Positions 44,300 through 53,894 of a DNA stretch of 64,000 nt are shown here, piece by piece. The notes below the pieces were generated by a model that did not search any database, was not told where the DNA came from, and saw only the letters and a program-made list of their open reading frames with translations. Position 1 is the stretch's first letter. Each line of letters begins with the position of its first letter. Source of the DNA: Jeotgalibaca sp. MA1X17-3 (GTDB taxonomy: Bacteria > Bacillota > Bacilli > Lactobacillales > Aerococcaceae); NCBI RefSeq assembly GCF_021513155.1, contig NZ_CP090983.1:1535001-1599000 (forward strand), written 5' to 3'. A program made the position numbers and the translations under genes.

Positions 44300-44814
44300 T
44301 CGTCTCGCATTCCTTCCAATAAAGTGACACGAACCATACCACTTTCTAAATCAACTTCTTTTACTACATCTTTAATATAGGGAATCAATAAATCTTTCTG
44401 CCCTTTTTTAGTAACAACCCAAACGTCATTAGATCCTAAAGGTAGTATTTCTTTAATTTTCCCCAATTCTTCATCTTGATCAGAAATCACTGATAAGCCA
44501 ATAATTTCATGATAGTAGTATTCCATTTCTTCTAGTTCATGTTGTTCATCAGCAGAAACTCTTAACGTTCCACCTTTAAATGGTTCTACTTGATTAATAT
44601 TATGAAATCCTTCAAACATTAGTAAATCAAAATTTTTATGTTTACGATGGCTTTTTATTGTTAATTCAATTGGGCTTTTTTGATCTTGGAAAAGCATTAG
44701 AGAATTTCCTTTCTCATACCGCTTCTCAGCAAAATCTGTAAAAGAAATGACACGTACTTCACCTTTTAAGCCTTGTGTATTAACAATTTTCCCTACATCA
44801 AAATATTTTTCCAA
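44296..44814 (-). CDS. rimM: 16S rRNA processing protein RimM
   Basis: A 172-aa assembly factor for the 30S subunit head that contacts S19. The N-terminal RimM domain starts [19 protein letters not shown]; the C-terminal PRC-barrel contains [11 protein letters not shown] and [13 protein letters not shown]. The start is TTG 44814, with AAGGTG 5 nt upstream. It forms an overlapping pair with trmD. A terminator-like hairpin separates it from khpA-rpsP upstream. Confidence 0.96.
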   Translation of the reverse strand: MEKYFDVGKIVNTQGLKGEVRVISFTDFAEKRYEKGNSLMLFQDQKSPIELTIKSHRKHKNFDLLMFEGFHNINQVEPFKGGTLRVSADEQHELEEMEYYYHEIIGLSVISDQDEELGKIKEILPLGSNDVWVVTKKGQKDLLIPYIKDVVKEVDLESGMVRVTLLEGMRDE

Positions 44815-44890
44815 TTTTTCACCTTCTCTTTTTATTTTTTATGAATCTTCAGCCTGATACGCCAGTATTTATTCTCAAGAAATTAATCCA

Positions 44891-44936
44891 AAAAAAAGGG
44901 ACCATTTCAACATAAAGTATGAATGTCCGCTTTTTT
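44891..44936 (-). terminator. Terminator between khpA and rimM
   Basis: Minus-strand GCGGACATTCATA and TATGTTGAAATGGTCC form an imperfect stem, ending in CC and eight T. It suggests partial uncoupling of rpsP-khpA from rimM-trmD. Confidence 0.7.
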
Positions 44937-44969
44937 ATATACGATTGTTTTACAGTTCAACTGAAATTT

Positions 44970-45215
44970 TCACTCGCCATCTTGAATAACAAGACGAACT
45001 CGTTTTGATTTCTTTGTCTTTACACTGTATACGATTGTTCGGATTGCCCGAGCAACTCTTCCTTGTTTTCCGATGACACGCCCTACATCTTCTGGATCAA
45101 TGAACAGATGATATTCAAAGAAGTCATCTGTTTCACGAATATCTAATGATACTTTGTCCTCATGTGTGACAAGGGGTTTTACGATCGCTAGAATCAATTC
45201 TGAAATATCAGGCAT
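44970..45215 (-). CDS. khpA: KH-domain RNA-binding protein KhpA (YlqC)
   Basis: An 81-aa protein made almost wholly of one KH domain; the GxxG loop reads RVIGKQGRVARAIR (about 47-60). KhpA partners with KhpB to bind many RNAs and affects cell division and elongation in streptococci. ATG 45215 (MPDISELILAIVKPL) has AAGGATGG upstream; the longer frame is unlikely. It lies 50 bp after rpsP, in the standard rpsP-khpA-rimM-trmD order. Confidence 0.94.
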   Translation of the reverse strand: MPDISELILAIVKPLVTHEDKVSLDIRETDDFFEYHLFIDPEDVGRVIGKQGRVARAIRTIVYSVKTKKSKRVRLVIQDGE

Positions 45216-45265
45216 ATAAACCATCCTTTTGGTTGAATTCAATGCTGCTGACGCCAATTCAACAA

Positions 45266-45538
45266 TTATTTTGCTGATTTTGATTCGTGGTATTTTTGCA
45301 TAATACCTTCTTGTGAAAGTAGGTTTCTAACTGTATCAGACGGTTGTGCACCGTTTGCTAACCATTTCATTATTAACTCTTCATCTAATTTTACTTCAGC
45401 TGGTTTCACAACTGGGTTATACGTTCCTACTTTTTCAATGAAACGTCCGTCACGAGGAGCACGGGAGTCAGCTACTACAATTCTGTAAAAAGGATTTCTT
45501 TTTGAACCCATACGTTTTAAACGAATTTTTACTGCCAT
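45266..45538 (-). CDS. rpsP: 30S ribosomal protein S16
   Basis: A 90-aa small-subunit protein needed for 30S assembly. The start [20 protein letters not shown] is diagnostic and the segment [20 protein letters not shown] is conserved. GGAGG lies 8-9 nt before the ATG. Its promoter is 45 bp upstream. First gene of the rpsP-khpA unit. Confidence 0.98.
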   Translation of the reverse strand: MAVKIRLKRMGSKRNPFYRIVVADSRAPRDGRFIEKVGTYNPVVKPAEVKLDEELIMKWLANGAQPSDTVRNLLSQEGIMQKYHESKSAK

Positions 45539-45582
45539 ATTTTATTACACCTCCATATTTTTTTCTCAATCTCACAAGAGAT

Positions 45583-45611
45583 ATCTTACCAGTTTACTAA
45601 TCAGTTGTAAA
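45583..45611 (-). promoter_or_regulatory. rpsP promoter
   Basis: Minus-strand TTTACA (45606-45611), a 17-bp spacer ending in TGG, and TAAGAT (45583-45588): the same boxes and spacing as the rplS promoter. Confidence 0.65.
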
Positions 45612-45630
45612 GTGTTTTTTCTTTACAGCT

Positions 45631-47046
45631 CTATTTCTTTTTCTTTTTCTTCTTCTTACCCATTTTTCTTGCCATTTTCTTCATAGCTAGCTGATTCATT
45701 TTCCCTTTAGGACCATTCCCCATCATGCCTTCCATACCGGAGAAGTTTCCTTTGGACATTTTGTTCATCATTTTACGGGATTCATTAAATTGCTTAATCA
45801 TACGATTTACTTCTGCTAAAGTTTGAGCAGAACCTTTAGCTATACGCTTTCTGCGACTTTGAGATAGGAGTTCTGGATTTTCTCTTTCTTCTGGAGTCAT
45901 AGAAAGAACAATTGCCTTCATATGAGCCATATCTTTTGGATCCATTTTCACTTGGTCAATACCTGGTACATTACTCATACCTGGAATCATTTTAAGTAAA
46001 TCCTCTATCGGTCCCATATTAGAAACTTGATCCAACTGAGCGATGAAGTCATTAAAATTAAATGTATTTTCACGAATTTTATCTGCCATCTCTGCAGCTT
46101 TTGCTTCATCAAAATCTTCTTGAGCACGCTCAATCAGAGTCATCATGTCTCCCATTCCTAAAATACGGGAAGCCATTCGTTCTGGATAGAAAGGTTCTAT
46201 ATCGTCTAACTTTTCACCTTGTCCAGTAAATTTGATAGGGGTTCCTGTGACTGAACGAATAGAGAGAGCTGATCCACCACGAGTATCTCCATCTAGTTTT
46301 GTAAGTACAACTCCGGTAATTCCTAGCTGTTCATTGAACGCTTTTGCCACATTCACAGCATCTTGCCCAGTCATCGCATCTACAGTAAACAGGATTTCAT
46401 CAGGTTGTACAGCTGCTTTTATATCCTTTAATTCAGTCATTAATACTTCATCCACATGTAGGCGGCCGGCAGTATCAATGATAACCAAATCTCTACCATT
46501 CATTTTAGCTTCTTCTATCGCTTCTCTAGCAATTTCAACAGGATCTGCATCTACACCCTTCGCATATACAGGGAAATTTAATTGCTCTCCTATCGTTTGA
46601 AGCTGTTCAATGGCTGCTGGACGGTAAACGTCTGCTGCTACCAGTAGAGGACGTTTATGATCTTTTTTCTTTAAATAATTAGCTAATTTCCCAGCAGTCG
46701 TCGTTTTACCGGCCCCCTGTAAACCAACCATCATGACTACAGTAGGTGGTTTAGTCGCAAAATGGAACGGTTCTTGTTGCCCTCCCATTAATTCCGTTAA
46801 TTCTTCATTAACAATTTTTATAACCTGTTGTGCAGGAGAAAGTGACTCTAATACATCAGAGCCAAGAGCACGTTCATTTACTTTTTTTACAAAATCTTTT
46901 ACAACACGAAAGTTTACGTCAGCCTCTAGTAGTGCTAAGCGGACTTCTCGCATCATTTCTTTTAAATCAGCCTCGGTAATTCTTCCTTTTTTACCGATTT
47001 TTGTCATGGCTCCTTGTAGACGTTCTGATAAACCTTCAAATGCCAT
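45631..47046 (-). CDS. ffh: Signal recognition particle protein Ffh
   Basis: A 471-aa SRP54 GTPase that binds signal sequences at the ribosome and docks on FtsY. The N domain is followed by the G domain (GLQGAGKTTTAGKLANYLKK P-loop, DTAGRLHVD, TKLDGDTRGG) and a Met-rich M domain (MMNKMSKGNFSGMEGMMGN) that binds the signal peptide and SRP RNA. A Lys-only tail ends the protein. ATG 47046 (MAFEGLSERL) is chosen by homology, with AAGGATG upstream; it starts 19 bp after ylxM. The SRP RNA gene is not seen in the window. Confidence 0.97.
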   Translation of the reverse strand: MAFEGLSERLQGAMTKIGKKGRITEADLKEMMREVRLALLEADVNFRVVKDFVKKVNERALGSDVLESLSPAQQVIKIVNEELTELMGGQQEPFHFATKPPTVVMMVGLQGAGKTTTAGKLANYLKKKDHKRPLLVAADVYRPAAIEQLQTIGEQLNFPVYAKGVDADPVEIAREAIEEAKMNGRDLVIIDTAGRLHVDEVLMTELKDIKAAVQPDEILFTVDAMTGQDAVNVAKAFNEQLGITGVVLTKLDGDTRGGSALSIRSVTGTPIKFTGQGEKLDDIEPFYPERMASRILGMGDMMTLIERAQEDFDEAKAAEMADKIRENTFNFNDFIAQLDQVSNMGPIEDLLKMIPGMSNVPGIDQVKMDPKDMAHMKAIVLSMTPEERENPELLSQSRRKRIAKGSAQTLAEVNRMIKQFNESRKMMNKMSKGNFSGMEGMMGNGPKGKMNQLAMKKMARKMGKKKKKKKK

Positions 47047-47065
47047 ATTCTTCACATCCTTTTTT

Positions 47066-47404
47066 CTATTCATCATATTTCTCTACTTTGAGTATCATTT
47101 CTAATAACTTTTGGTCATCGGGATACTCTTCTGAAACGTACTCTTTTATTTGATCCAGTATATCTTGTCGTAATCTAAAGTTTTTTGCCATCTGTAATTT
47201 TTCTTCATAATCAAGTAAAATTTTTTCAGTTCTTTTAATATTATCATAAATTGCTTGTCTACTTACTCCAAACTCATCAGCAATTTCTCCCAAAGAGTAA
47301 TCATCCCCATAATAAAGAGAAAGGTAGCCTCTCTGCTTCTTGGTGAGCAAGATATTATAAAACTCAAACAGTGTATTCATATCATTTGTTTTCTCTAGCT
47401 CCAT
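47066..47404 (-). CDS. ylxM: UPF0122 DNA-binding protein YlxM
   Basis: A 112-aa helical protein with a sigma-factor region 4-like helix-turn-helix (about 33-55; [20 protein letters not shown]). YlxM always sits by ffh or ftsY in Firmicutes and modulates SRP activity; DNA binding is presumed. AGGAGG lies 9 nt before the ATG. It is the first gene of ylxM-ffh, downstream of ftsY. Confidence 0.94.
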   Translation of the reverse strand: MELEKTNDMNTLFEFYNILLTKKQRGYLSLYYGDDYSLGEIADEFGVSRQAIYDNIKRTEKILLDYEEKLQMAKNFRLRQDILDQIKEYVSEEYPDDQKLLEMILKVEKYDE

Positions 47405-47457
47405 GATGATTTCGCCTCCTAGCTGTATGTCAAGGTAAAGACTTTACACCATCATTA

Positions 47458-47486
47458 AGAGTACCGATTATCTCAAAATTAGTCAA
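47458..47486 (-). promoter_or_regulatory. Possible ylxM-ffh promoter
   Basis: Minus-strand TTGACT (47481-47486) and TACTCT (47458-47463) with 17 bp between. The -35 is good; the -10 is poor. Confidence 0.4.
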
Positions 47487-47528
47487 TCGTTTTTCTTCTC
47501 TCAACAACAAAGAGTTTAGCCGAAAAAT

Positions 47529-48545
47529 TTAAGCTTTCTTCTCAACTAAATCTCTCACAAGACCATAAATGTATTGCTCTGGATCGAAGACTTGTAAATC
47601 ATCCATTGCTTCACCCAAACCTACAAACTTAACAGGGATATCCATTTCTTGACGAATAGCTAATATCACTCCACCTTTTGCAGTACCATCCAACTTCGTA
47701 AGAACAAGACCTGTCACATTTGTAGTTTCTTTAAATTGTTTAGCTTGAATGAGTGCATTTTGACCTGTAGTAGCATCCAATACTAAAAGAGTTTCGGACG
47801 TTCCTCCAGGGACTTCCCTTTCAATAATCCGATTAATTTTTTCTAATTCTTTCATCAAATTGACTTTATTTTGTAATCGACCGGCAGTATCGATTAGAAG
47901 GTAATCATAATTTTCTTTTTGCCCCTTCTTCAATGCATCAAATACAACACTAGCTGGGTCGGACTTTGCAGGACTGGTAACAATATCAACTCCAACATGA
48001 TTAGCCCATGAAGCTAATTGTTCAATGGCTCCTGCACGGAATGTGTCTCCTGCGGCTAGTAACACTTTTTTCCCTCTTTGTTTTAAGAGATGACTATACT
48101 TTCCAATCGTCGTAGTCTTTCCTACTCCATTAACACCAACAAATAAAATAACGGTTAATCCATTTGGATTTTCATTAATTGTAGGTAAAGAAGTTGCACC
48201 TTTTTCATAGACTTCTACCATCTTTTGAACAATTACATTTTTTACTTGTTCTCCGGTACGAACGTTTTTATTTTTTACTTCTTCACGTAAGACATCAGAA
48301 ATTGCTAGTGTCATTTCAAAGCCTACATCTGCTGAAATAAGTGTTTCTTCTAAGTCATCAAAAAAGTCTTCGTCTACTTCACGGAATCCAGCAAAAAGAT
48401 CATTTATCTTTTCAGAGAAACTCTTTCTTGTTTTTTCCATTCCCTTATCATATTTTTCAATAACAATACGATTTTCTTCATTTACAGGTTCTTGTGATAC
48501 ATCTTCTCCGGTAAAAGCTCTTTTAATTCGATCAAATAAACCCAT
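47529..48545 (-). CDS. ftsY: Signal recognition particle receptor FtsY
   Basis: A 338-aa SRP receptor GTPase at the membrane. A short acidic A region, then the N domain and the G domain: GVNGVGKTTTIGKYSHLLK (P-loop), LIDTAGRLQNK, LTKLDGTAKGG. The length is typical of Firmicutes, which lack the long acidic N-terminal domain of E. coli FtsY. The start ATG 48545 follows GGGATGTGAA. It forms an operon with the HAD gene, smc and rnc. Confidence 0.97.
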   Translation of the reverse strand: MGLFDRIKRAFTGEDVSQEPVNEENRIVIEKYDKGMEKTRKSFSEKINDLFAGFREVDEDFFDDLEETLISADVGFEMTLAISDVLREEVKNKNVRTGEQVKNVIVQKMVEVYEKGATSLPTINENPNGLTVILFVGVNGVGKTTTIGKYSHLLKQRGKKVLLAAGDTFRAGAIEQLASWANHVGVDIVTSPAKSDPASVVFDALKKGQKENYDYLLIDTAGRLQNKVNLMKELEKINRIIEREVPGGTSETLLVLDATTGQNALIQAKQFKETTNVTGLVLTKLDGTAKGGVILAIRQEMDIPVKFVGLGEAMDDLQVFDPEQYIYGLVRDLVEKKA

Positions 48546-48580
48546 TTCTTCACATCCCTGTTAATAGTAATTAATTCTTC

Positions 48581-49390
48581 TTAAAATATATATTCATTGA
48601 AAGCATGTGCTATGCCATCTTCATCATTTGACTTCGATATAAAAGTAGCTTGTTGTTTTACAAAGTCACTCGCATTTTCCATCGCTACAGCTACTCCAGC
48701 ATATTGTAGCATTGCTAAGTCATTTTCTTCATCTCCACATGCCATTACTTCATCACGAGTGAACCCTAACAATTTACAAAGGGTTTCAATCCCACTGCCT
48801 TTGTCTACTTCTGGATGCATAATTTCAAATAAAAGCGGTCGTGACTTCATCATTGAATAGCGACTTTTTACTTCATCTGGAATTTGCTTAATCGCTTGGT
48901 CCAAAATAACTGGATCAATACAATATACAACTTTATTAAATTGGTGGTTGACATGAAAACTTTCAATGTTTTTGTTGATAAAAGGTAAGCTAGAACTCAT
49001 TAGAGAAGGATAAAGTGATTCTCTATTTAACGGATATTCTGGTTCGTACACACTTTCTAAATCAATCATATTCATTGGAATCTGCAATGTTTGGCTGAGC
49101 TCATATAATTCTTTAATATGTTGATAGGAGAGTGTCTTTTGAGATAGAATTTCAGAAGTATTATTTTTTTGAACGAGGCCTCCATTATAAGTAATCGCGT
49201 AGTCTCCTTCTTCTAATAAACCTAATTCATCTAAATAGCGCTTGATGCCTAGGAGCGGTCTTCCCGTACAAAGAACAATTTTAACACCTTTTTCTTTCGC
49301 TCTTTTAATGGCTTTTTTATTTCCTTCACTAATATTTTTATCTGAATTTAGTAAAGTTCCATCTAAGTCTAACGCTACTAATTTAATCAT
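48581..49390 (-). CDS. Cof-type HAD phosphatase
   Basis: A 269-aa HAD-superfamily phosphatase (Cof/YidA-like). Catalytic Asp pair in VALDLDGTLLNSD, Thr/Ser motif in VLCTGRPLLGI, and motif III/IV in ACGDEENDLAMLQYAG. The C2B cap lies between about 85 and 190. Members dephosphorylate sugar phosphates and other metabolites; the substrate is unknown. GGAGG is 10 nt before the ATG. It sits between smc and ftsY, a common arrangement in Lactobacillales. Confidence 0.92.
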   Translation of the reverse strand: MIKLVALDLDGTLLNSDKNISEGNKKAIKRAKEKGVKIVLCTGRPLLGIKRYLDELGLLEEGDYAITYNGGLVQKNNTSEILSQKTLSYQHIKELYELSQTLQIPMNMIDLESVYEPEYPLNRESLYPSLMSSSLPFINKNIESFHVNHQFNKVVYCIDPVILDQAIKQIPDEVKSRYSMMKSRPLLFEIMHPEVDKGSGIETLCKLLGFTRDEVMACGDEENDLAMLQYAGVAVAMENASDFVKQQATFISKSNDEDGIAHAFNEYIF

Positions 49391-49431
49391 TACTTTTATT
49401 CCTCCAATATATTGCAGCTACTTGGATTCCA

Positions 49432-52400
49432 TTATACATTTTCTTTGTCATCAAATCGCACAGATGCTAATCTTGATACTCCAGAATCTTGCATGGTAAC
49501 TCCGTATAAAACATCTGCTTCTTGCATGGTTCCTTTCCGATGGGTAATAATAATAAATTGAGTTTTCCCTTCAAATGAGGATACATATTTACCAAAGCGA
49601 GTTACATTTGCTTCATCAAGCGCTGCTTCTACTTCATCTAAAATACAAAAAGGTACAGACGATACTTCAATTATAGAAAATAGGAGCGCAATAGCTGTAA
49701 AAGCCTTCTCTCCACCAGAAAGTAAACTTAATTGTTGTAGTCTTTTTCCAGGTGGTTGTGCTGTAATTTCAATACCTGTTTCCAGTATATTTGTAGGATC
49801 TGTTAGCTGAATCGTTGCTTTTCCTCCTCCAAATAGTTTTGGAAAAGTAATTTCAAATTGATTTTTTATTTCATAAAACTTTTTTTCAAAGCGAGTGGAA
49901 ACTTCTTGATCCATTTCATTCATGGTATTTAAAAGAATTTCCTTTGCCGTTATTAAATCATTTTGTTGTTCCGTAAGAAATTCGTACCTTTTCGAAATTC
50001 GTTCGAATTCTTCAATGGATGCTAAATTAACAATCCCTAAATGTTGTATTTCATCTTTTAAACGATGAACAGTAGCTGATGCTTCTTCTGTCGTTAAGGA
50101 CAAACGGTATTCCTTTCGCGCTAATTCAAAACTTAATCCATACTCTTCACTCAAACGATTTAAATGATGATCAATAGCTACTTCATAACGCCCGGATCTA
50201 CTTTCTAGCTTAGCTATCTCCGTCCAAGTGTTTTTTAATGAATATGTGAGTTCTTGCAGTTGCTTTCTATTAGACTCAACGGATCGTTCTAGCTCTTTTT
50301 TATCATTTCGCATCGTTTTTAACGACTGATTGATTTCTCTTTTTTTCTGATTTTGAATATTGAATGATTGAGTGATTTCATTCCTTGTCTGGATTTGAGA
50401 GGATTCTTCCTTCTTATTTTCTTCTAACTCATTTTGAATGCTATCAACAGCTCGTTGCTCTGTTTCAATTATATTTTTAGAGTTTTGAATGTCTATACGT
50501 ATTTGTTTTTCTCGCTCAAGTAAAACCGCAAGCTTTTGTTGCGCATTCTGAAGTTCTTTTTGTATGGTATATAAGCGATTGATACGTTCTTCTTCGCTCA
50601 TTGTAGAGGTTTCCATATCCGTTTTTATTTTTATAATTTCATTGGAAATAGTGTTTTTTAACTCTTTTTCTGCTGCAATTTGTTTCTCTACTTCAGATAA
50701 ATTTTTAATCAGTATTTTTTCTTCATATTCAGAAGAAACTTTTTCTTCTTTTAACAGATTCAGTTTTTCTAGTTCTCTATCTTTTGAATCGTTCATTTTT
50801 TCAAGTTGAAAAAGGTATTCCTTCCACTTGGTCTGCCCTTGATCAATTTGGTTTTCAAATTGATGGATCACACGTTCTTTGGAATCAAATTCACTTTTAA
50901 GTTCCTTATAAACTTTGCTTTGTTTGTCAATCTCATTTGCTAATTTTTGTATTGTGTTTTTCCTACTGAATACAGAACTATTTTGTTGTTTTTTCGTAGC
51001 TCCTCCAGTCATCGATCCACCCGCGTGAATCACATCTCCTTCTAGAGATACGATCCGATAACGATTTTGAACCATTTTACTGATTGAAATACCACTTTGT
51101 AAATCACGAGAAATGATAGTTGTTCCTAATAAATGAGAAGCAATCTTTTCATAAGGTTCCTCATATGTTACAAGGGTATTAGCCATTCCAATAAAACCGG
51201 ATACCATTTCTAAATCTTTTAAAATAGAAGCAGGCATGGACTTCCCTTTAATAACTGATAAAGGGAGAAAGGTAGCTCTTCCTAAACGATGGTTCTTCAG
51301 TATTGAAATACAGTTTGATGCGGAAGACGGATCCGATACGACAATATGTTGAATCGCGCTACCTAACGCAGTATCCATCGCTACTGAAAGTTCCTCTGAC
51401 ACTTGAAGTAATTCTCCAATTGGTCCACGAACACCTTTTATCGTTTCTCTTCTTTTAAGAATTTCTTTAACACCTTGATAGTAGTTCGCATAACGATCTT
51501 CCAATTCTTGCTGGCTTTCTTTACGAGCCTCTGCTTGTTGCAAATCTCTTGTTATGGTTCGTATTTTTTGTTCCAAAAGGTTTTGTTGCTTTTGTAGGTC
51601 CTCTAGTTGCTCTTTATTATTTTTGGTCTTTATTTCCAACTCTTTGATATTCTTTTCATATTCTTCTATTTGAGTTGTTTTTGTTTCAATCTCCAAAGTG
51701 CATTCTACTGTTTTTTCTTTTAATGAGAGAGCTCTTGTTTTGATCAAATTCGTTCTTTCATCAATCCGTTCTCGTTCTTTATTCAAATGTAAAAGAGTAT
51801 TTTTATTTGTAGATTGAAGTTGAAGTTTTTCTATGTAAACTTCTCGTAATTGTTGAATCCATTTATTCTTATCTTCTGATAGCTGTTTTTCTTGTTTTTC
51901 AAAATCTTTTATTTGATTTTGTAATTCTACTTTTTCAAAGTGAATTCTTTACTTTTACTTGATAATGTTGTTGCATTTAATTCTTGTTCTTCGATTAATT
52001 TTACTTTATCTTGGATAATTTCCTTTTGTTGCTTTTTACTTTTAGTCGAAAAGTCAGCTTTTTGTTCTAAAATATTCTTTTGACCTTCCAATTGTTCCAA
52101 TTTCTGTATTACTTGAACATGTTCTTCCTGTAATAGATCGATATCATCATTTATCTTTGCTTCTTTATGTTTTAAGATACTTAAATAATTTTGTGCTTCA
52201 CTTTGATCTGTTTCTAATTTTTTTGTACGTTCTTGATATTGAATCAATTCTTTTTTACTTAATTGCCATTGTTCACTTACAGTTTCAATCTCCACTGCAA
52301 TGAGTGCAATTTCAATATCGCTTAACTCTTTTTTCTTATTTTGATACTGAAGTGCCGTATTACGCTGTACTTCTAAAGGCGTTAGCTGACTAGTAATTTC

Positions 52401-52988
52401 ATGCAAAATATCTTCTACTCGATTTAGATGTTCTTCTGTACGTTCGAGTTTACGCTCCGCACTAATTTTTCTACTCTTGTATTTCGCAATTCCAGCAGCA
52501 TCCTCAAAAATACTTCTTCTTTCTTCAGGCTTATTCTGGAAGATTTGTTCTACTTTCCCTTGAGAAATCATAGAAAAAGAATCTTTACCTATTCCTGAAT
52601 CCATTAACAAATCCGTAATATCTTTTAAACGACATGGTTTTTTATTGATAAAACAATTACTTTCTCCATTTCGATTCATTCGGCGAGTAATACTCACTTG
52701 TGAAAAATCGATCGGTAACGTTTGATCTTCATTATTGAACAGTAATGTTACTTCCGCAATATTAACTGGTTTCCGTGATTCTGAACCAGCAAACACAATA
52801 TCATCCATTTTCTTACCACGAAGGTTTTTTGCAGATTGTTCTCCCAAGACCCAACGAACTGCTTCAGATAAATTGCTTTTTCCACTACCATTTGGGCCCA
52901 CTACCGCAGTAACACCTTGGTCAAACTCAATTACAGTTTTATCTGCAAATGATTTAAATCCTGTCATTTCAATTTTCTCGAGATGCAA
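49432..52988 (-). pseudogene. smc: Chromosome partition protein SMC, interrupted by a single-base frameshift
   Basis: SMC is the ATPase core of bacterial condensin and compacts and separates chromosomes with ScpA/B. The N-terminal head has Walker A in VVGPNGSGKSNLSEAV; coiled-coil arms flank a hinge (about 510-680; GPIGELLQV); the C-terminal head has the signature LLSGGEKAFTAIALLF and Walker B FCILDEVEAALDEAN. As written, the frame stops at 51927 after about 353 aa and resumes in another frame. One extra A in the five-A run (plus-strand T run 51931-51935) gives a continuous 1185-aa protein, the normal size. TTG 52988 is preferred (MHLEKIEMTGFKSFAD, with AAGGAAGG 9 nt upstream). An assembly error is likely. 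Confidence 0.9.
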
Positions 52989-53019
52989 ATAAAACATCCT
53001 TCCTTAACGAACTTTATAA

Positions 53020-53709
53020 TTATTTAACTCTTTTTTGTAAAGCCATTTTTGCAGCGCTTTGTTCCGCTGCTTTCTTACTACTACCTACACCAGTTCCCAT
53101 TACTTGATTATCGGCTCGTACTTCCACTTCAAAGTGTTTTGCATGTGAAGGCCCCTCTTCTGTCAAAGTAATGTAACGAATAGCAATATCACCATTCTTT
53201 TGAAGTTCCTCTTGCAGTAATGTCTTATAATCCATCGCATGTGAAAAAGCATCCTCTTTAATCTTCGGCATGACAATTTTCATTATAAACCGTCTTGCCT
53301 CTTCAATCCCTTGATCCAAGTACACTGCTCCTATAAATGCTTCAAAAAGATCACAGAGTAAAGCAGGACGATTTCGACCGTTCATATTTTCTTCACCTTT
53401 TCCAAGACGAATATATTGGTCAAACTCACACTTCTTAGCAAATTCTGCCAGACTAGGTTCACAAACGATTTGTGCTCTCAAACGAGTTAAACGTCCTTCT
53501 TGCCATTCGTGATAATAGTGAAACAAATAATCTGAAACAACAATTTCTAAAACAGCATCCCCTAAAAATTCCAATCTTTCATTGTTCTTCCAATTTTTTT
53601 GACGATGCTCATTCACATAAGATGAATGGGTAAATGCTTCCCATAGTAATTCTTTATTCTGGAAGGTAATCCCATATTTTTCTTTTACCATCTTTTCTAA
53701 TTCTTTCAT
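53020..53709 (-). CDS. rnc: Ribonuclease III
   Basis: A 229-aa double-strand-specific endoribonuclease that processes rRNA precursors and some mRNAs. The catalytic signature NERLEFLGDAVLEIVVSDYL (about 42-61) and second acidic site DLFEAFIGAVYLDQG are intact; a C-terminal dsRNA-binding domain (about 155-228) ends SSKKAAEQSAAKMALQK. GGAGG lies 7 nt before the ATG. It starts the rnc-smc-HAD-ftsY operon, with smc 31 bp downstream. Confidence 0.97.
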   Translation of the reverse strand: MKELEKMVKEKYGITFQNKELLWEAFTHSSYVNEHRQKNWKNNERLEFLGDAVLEIVVSDYLFHYYHEWQEGRLTRLRAQIVCEPSLAEFAKKCEFDQYIRLGKGEENMNGRNRPALLCDLFEAFIGAVYLDQGIEEARRFIMKIVMPKIKEDAFSHAMDYKTLLQEELQKNGDIAIRYITLTEEGPSHAKHFEVEVRADNQVMGTGVGSSKKAAEQSAAKMALQKRVK

Positions 53710-53804
53710 ATTCGTTCCTCCTTCCTATAGATATCTTAGGTTCTCTAAGTAGATACTTCCTTATTATACGCTAAAAACATCATTCTTGCATCCCATTCCA
53801 AATT

Positions 53805-53845
53805 GAAAAAAAGGAAGCAAAGTTTTTCAACTTTACTTCCTTTTA
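53805..53845 (-). terminator. Terminator of the opp operon
   Basis: Minus-strand AAAGGAAGTAAAGTT-GAAA-AACTTTGCTTCCTTT, with one mismatch, followed by TTTTC. It is about 50 bp after the oppA stop. Confidence 0.92.
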
Positions 53846-53859
53846 TCATTCTATTTACT

Positions 53860-53877
53860 AACGTTTAATTAAACGTT
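53860..53877. repeat. 18-bp perfect palindrome between oppA and its terminator
   Basis: AACGTTTAATTAAACGTT is its own reverse complement. It lies in the 3' untranslated region of oppA. Without a loop it would form a poor RNA hairpin; it may be a DNA-binding site or chance in AT-rich DNA. Confidence 0.5.
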
Positions 53878-53894
53878 TAGGTTAGTAGAAATAC

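Noticed and set aside
45607..45627. Inverted repeat GTAAAG...CTTTAC after ffh as a terminator
   Set aside because: The stem is only six pairs, there is no T run on the minus strand, and the left arm coincides with the rpsP -35 box.
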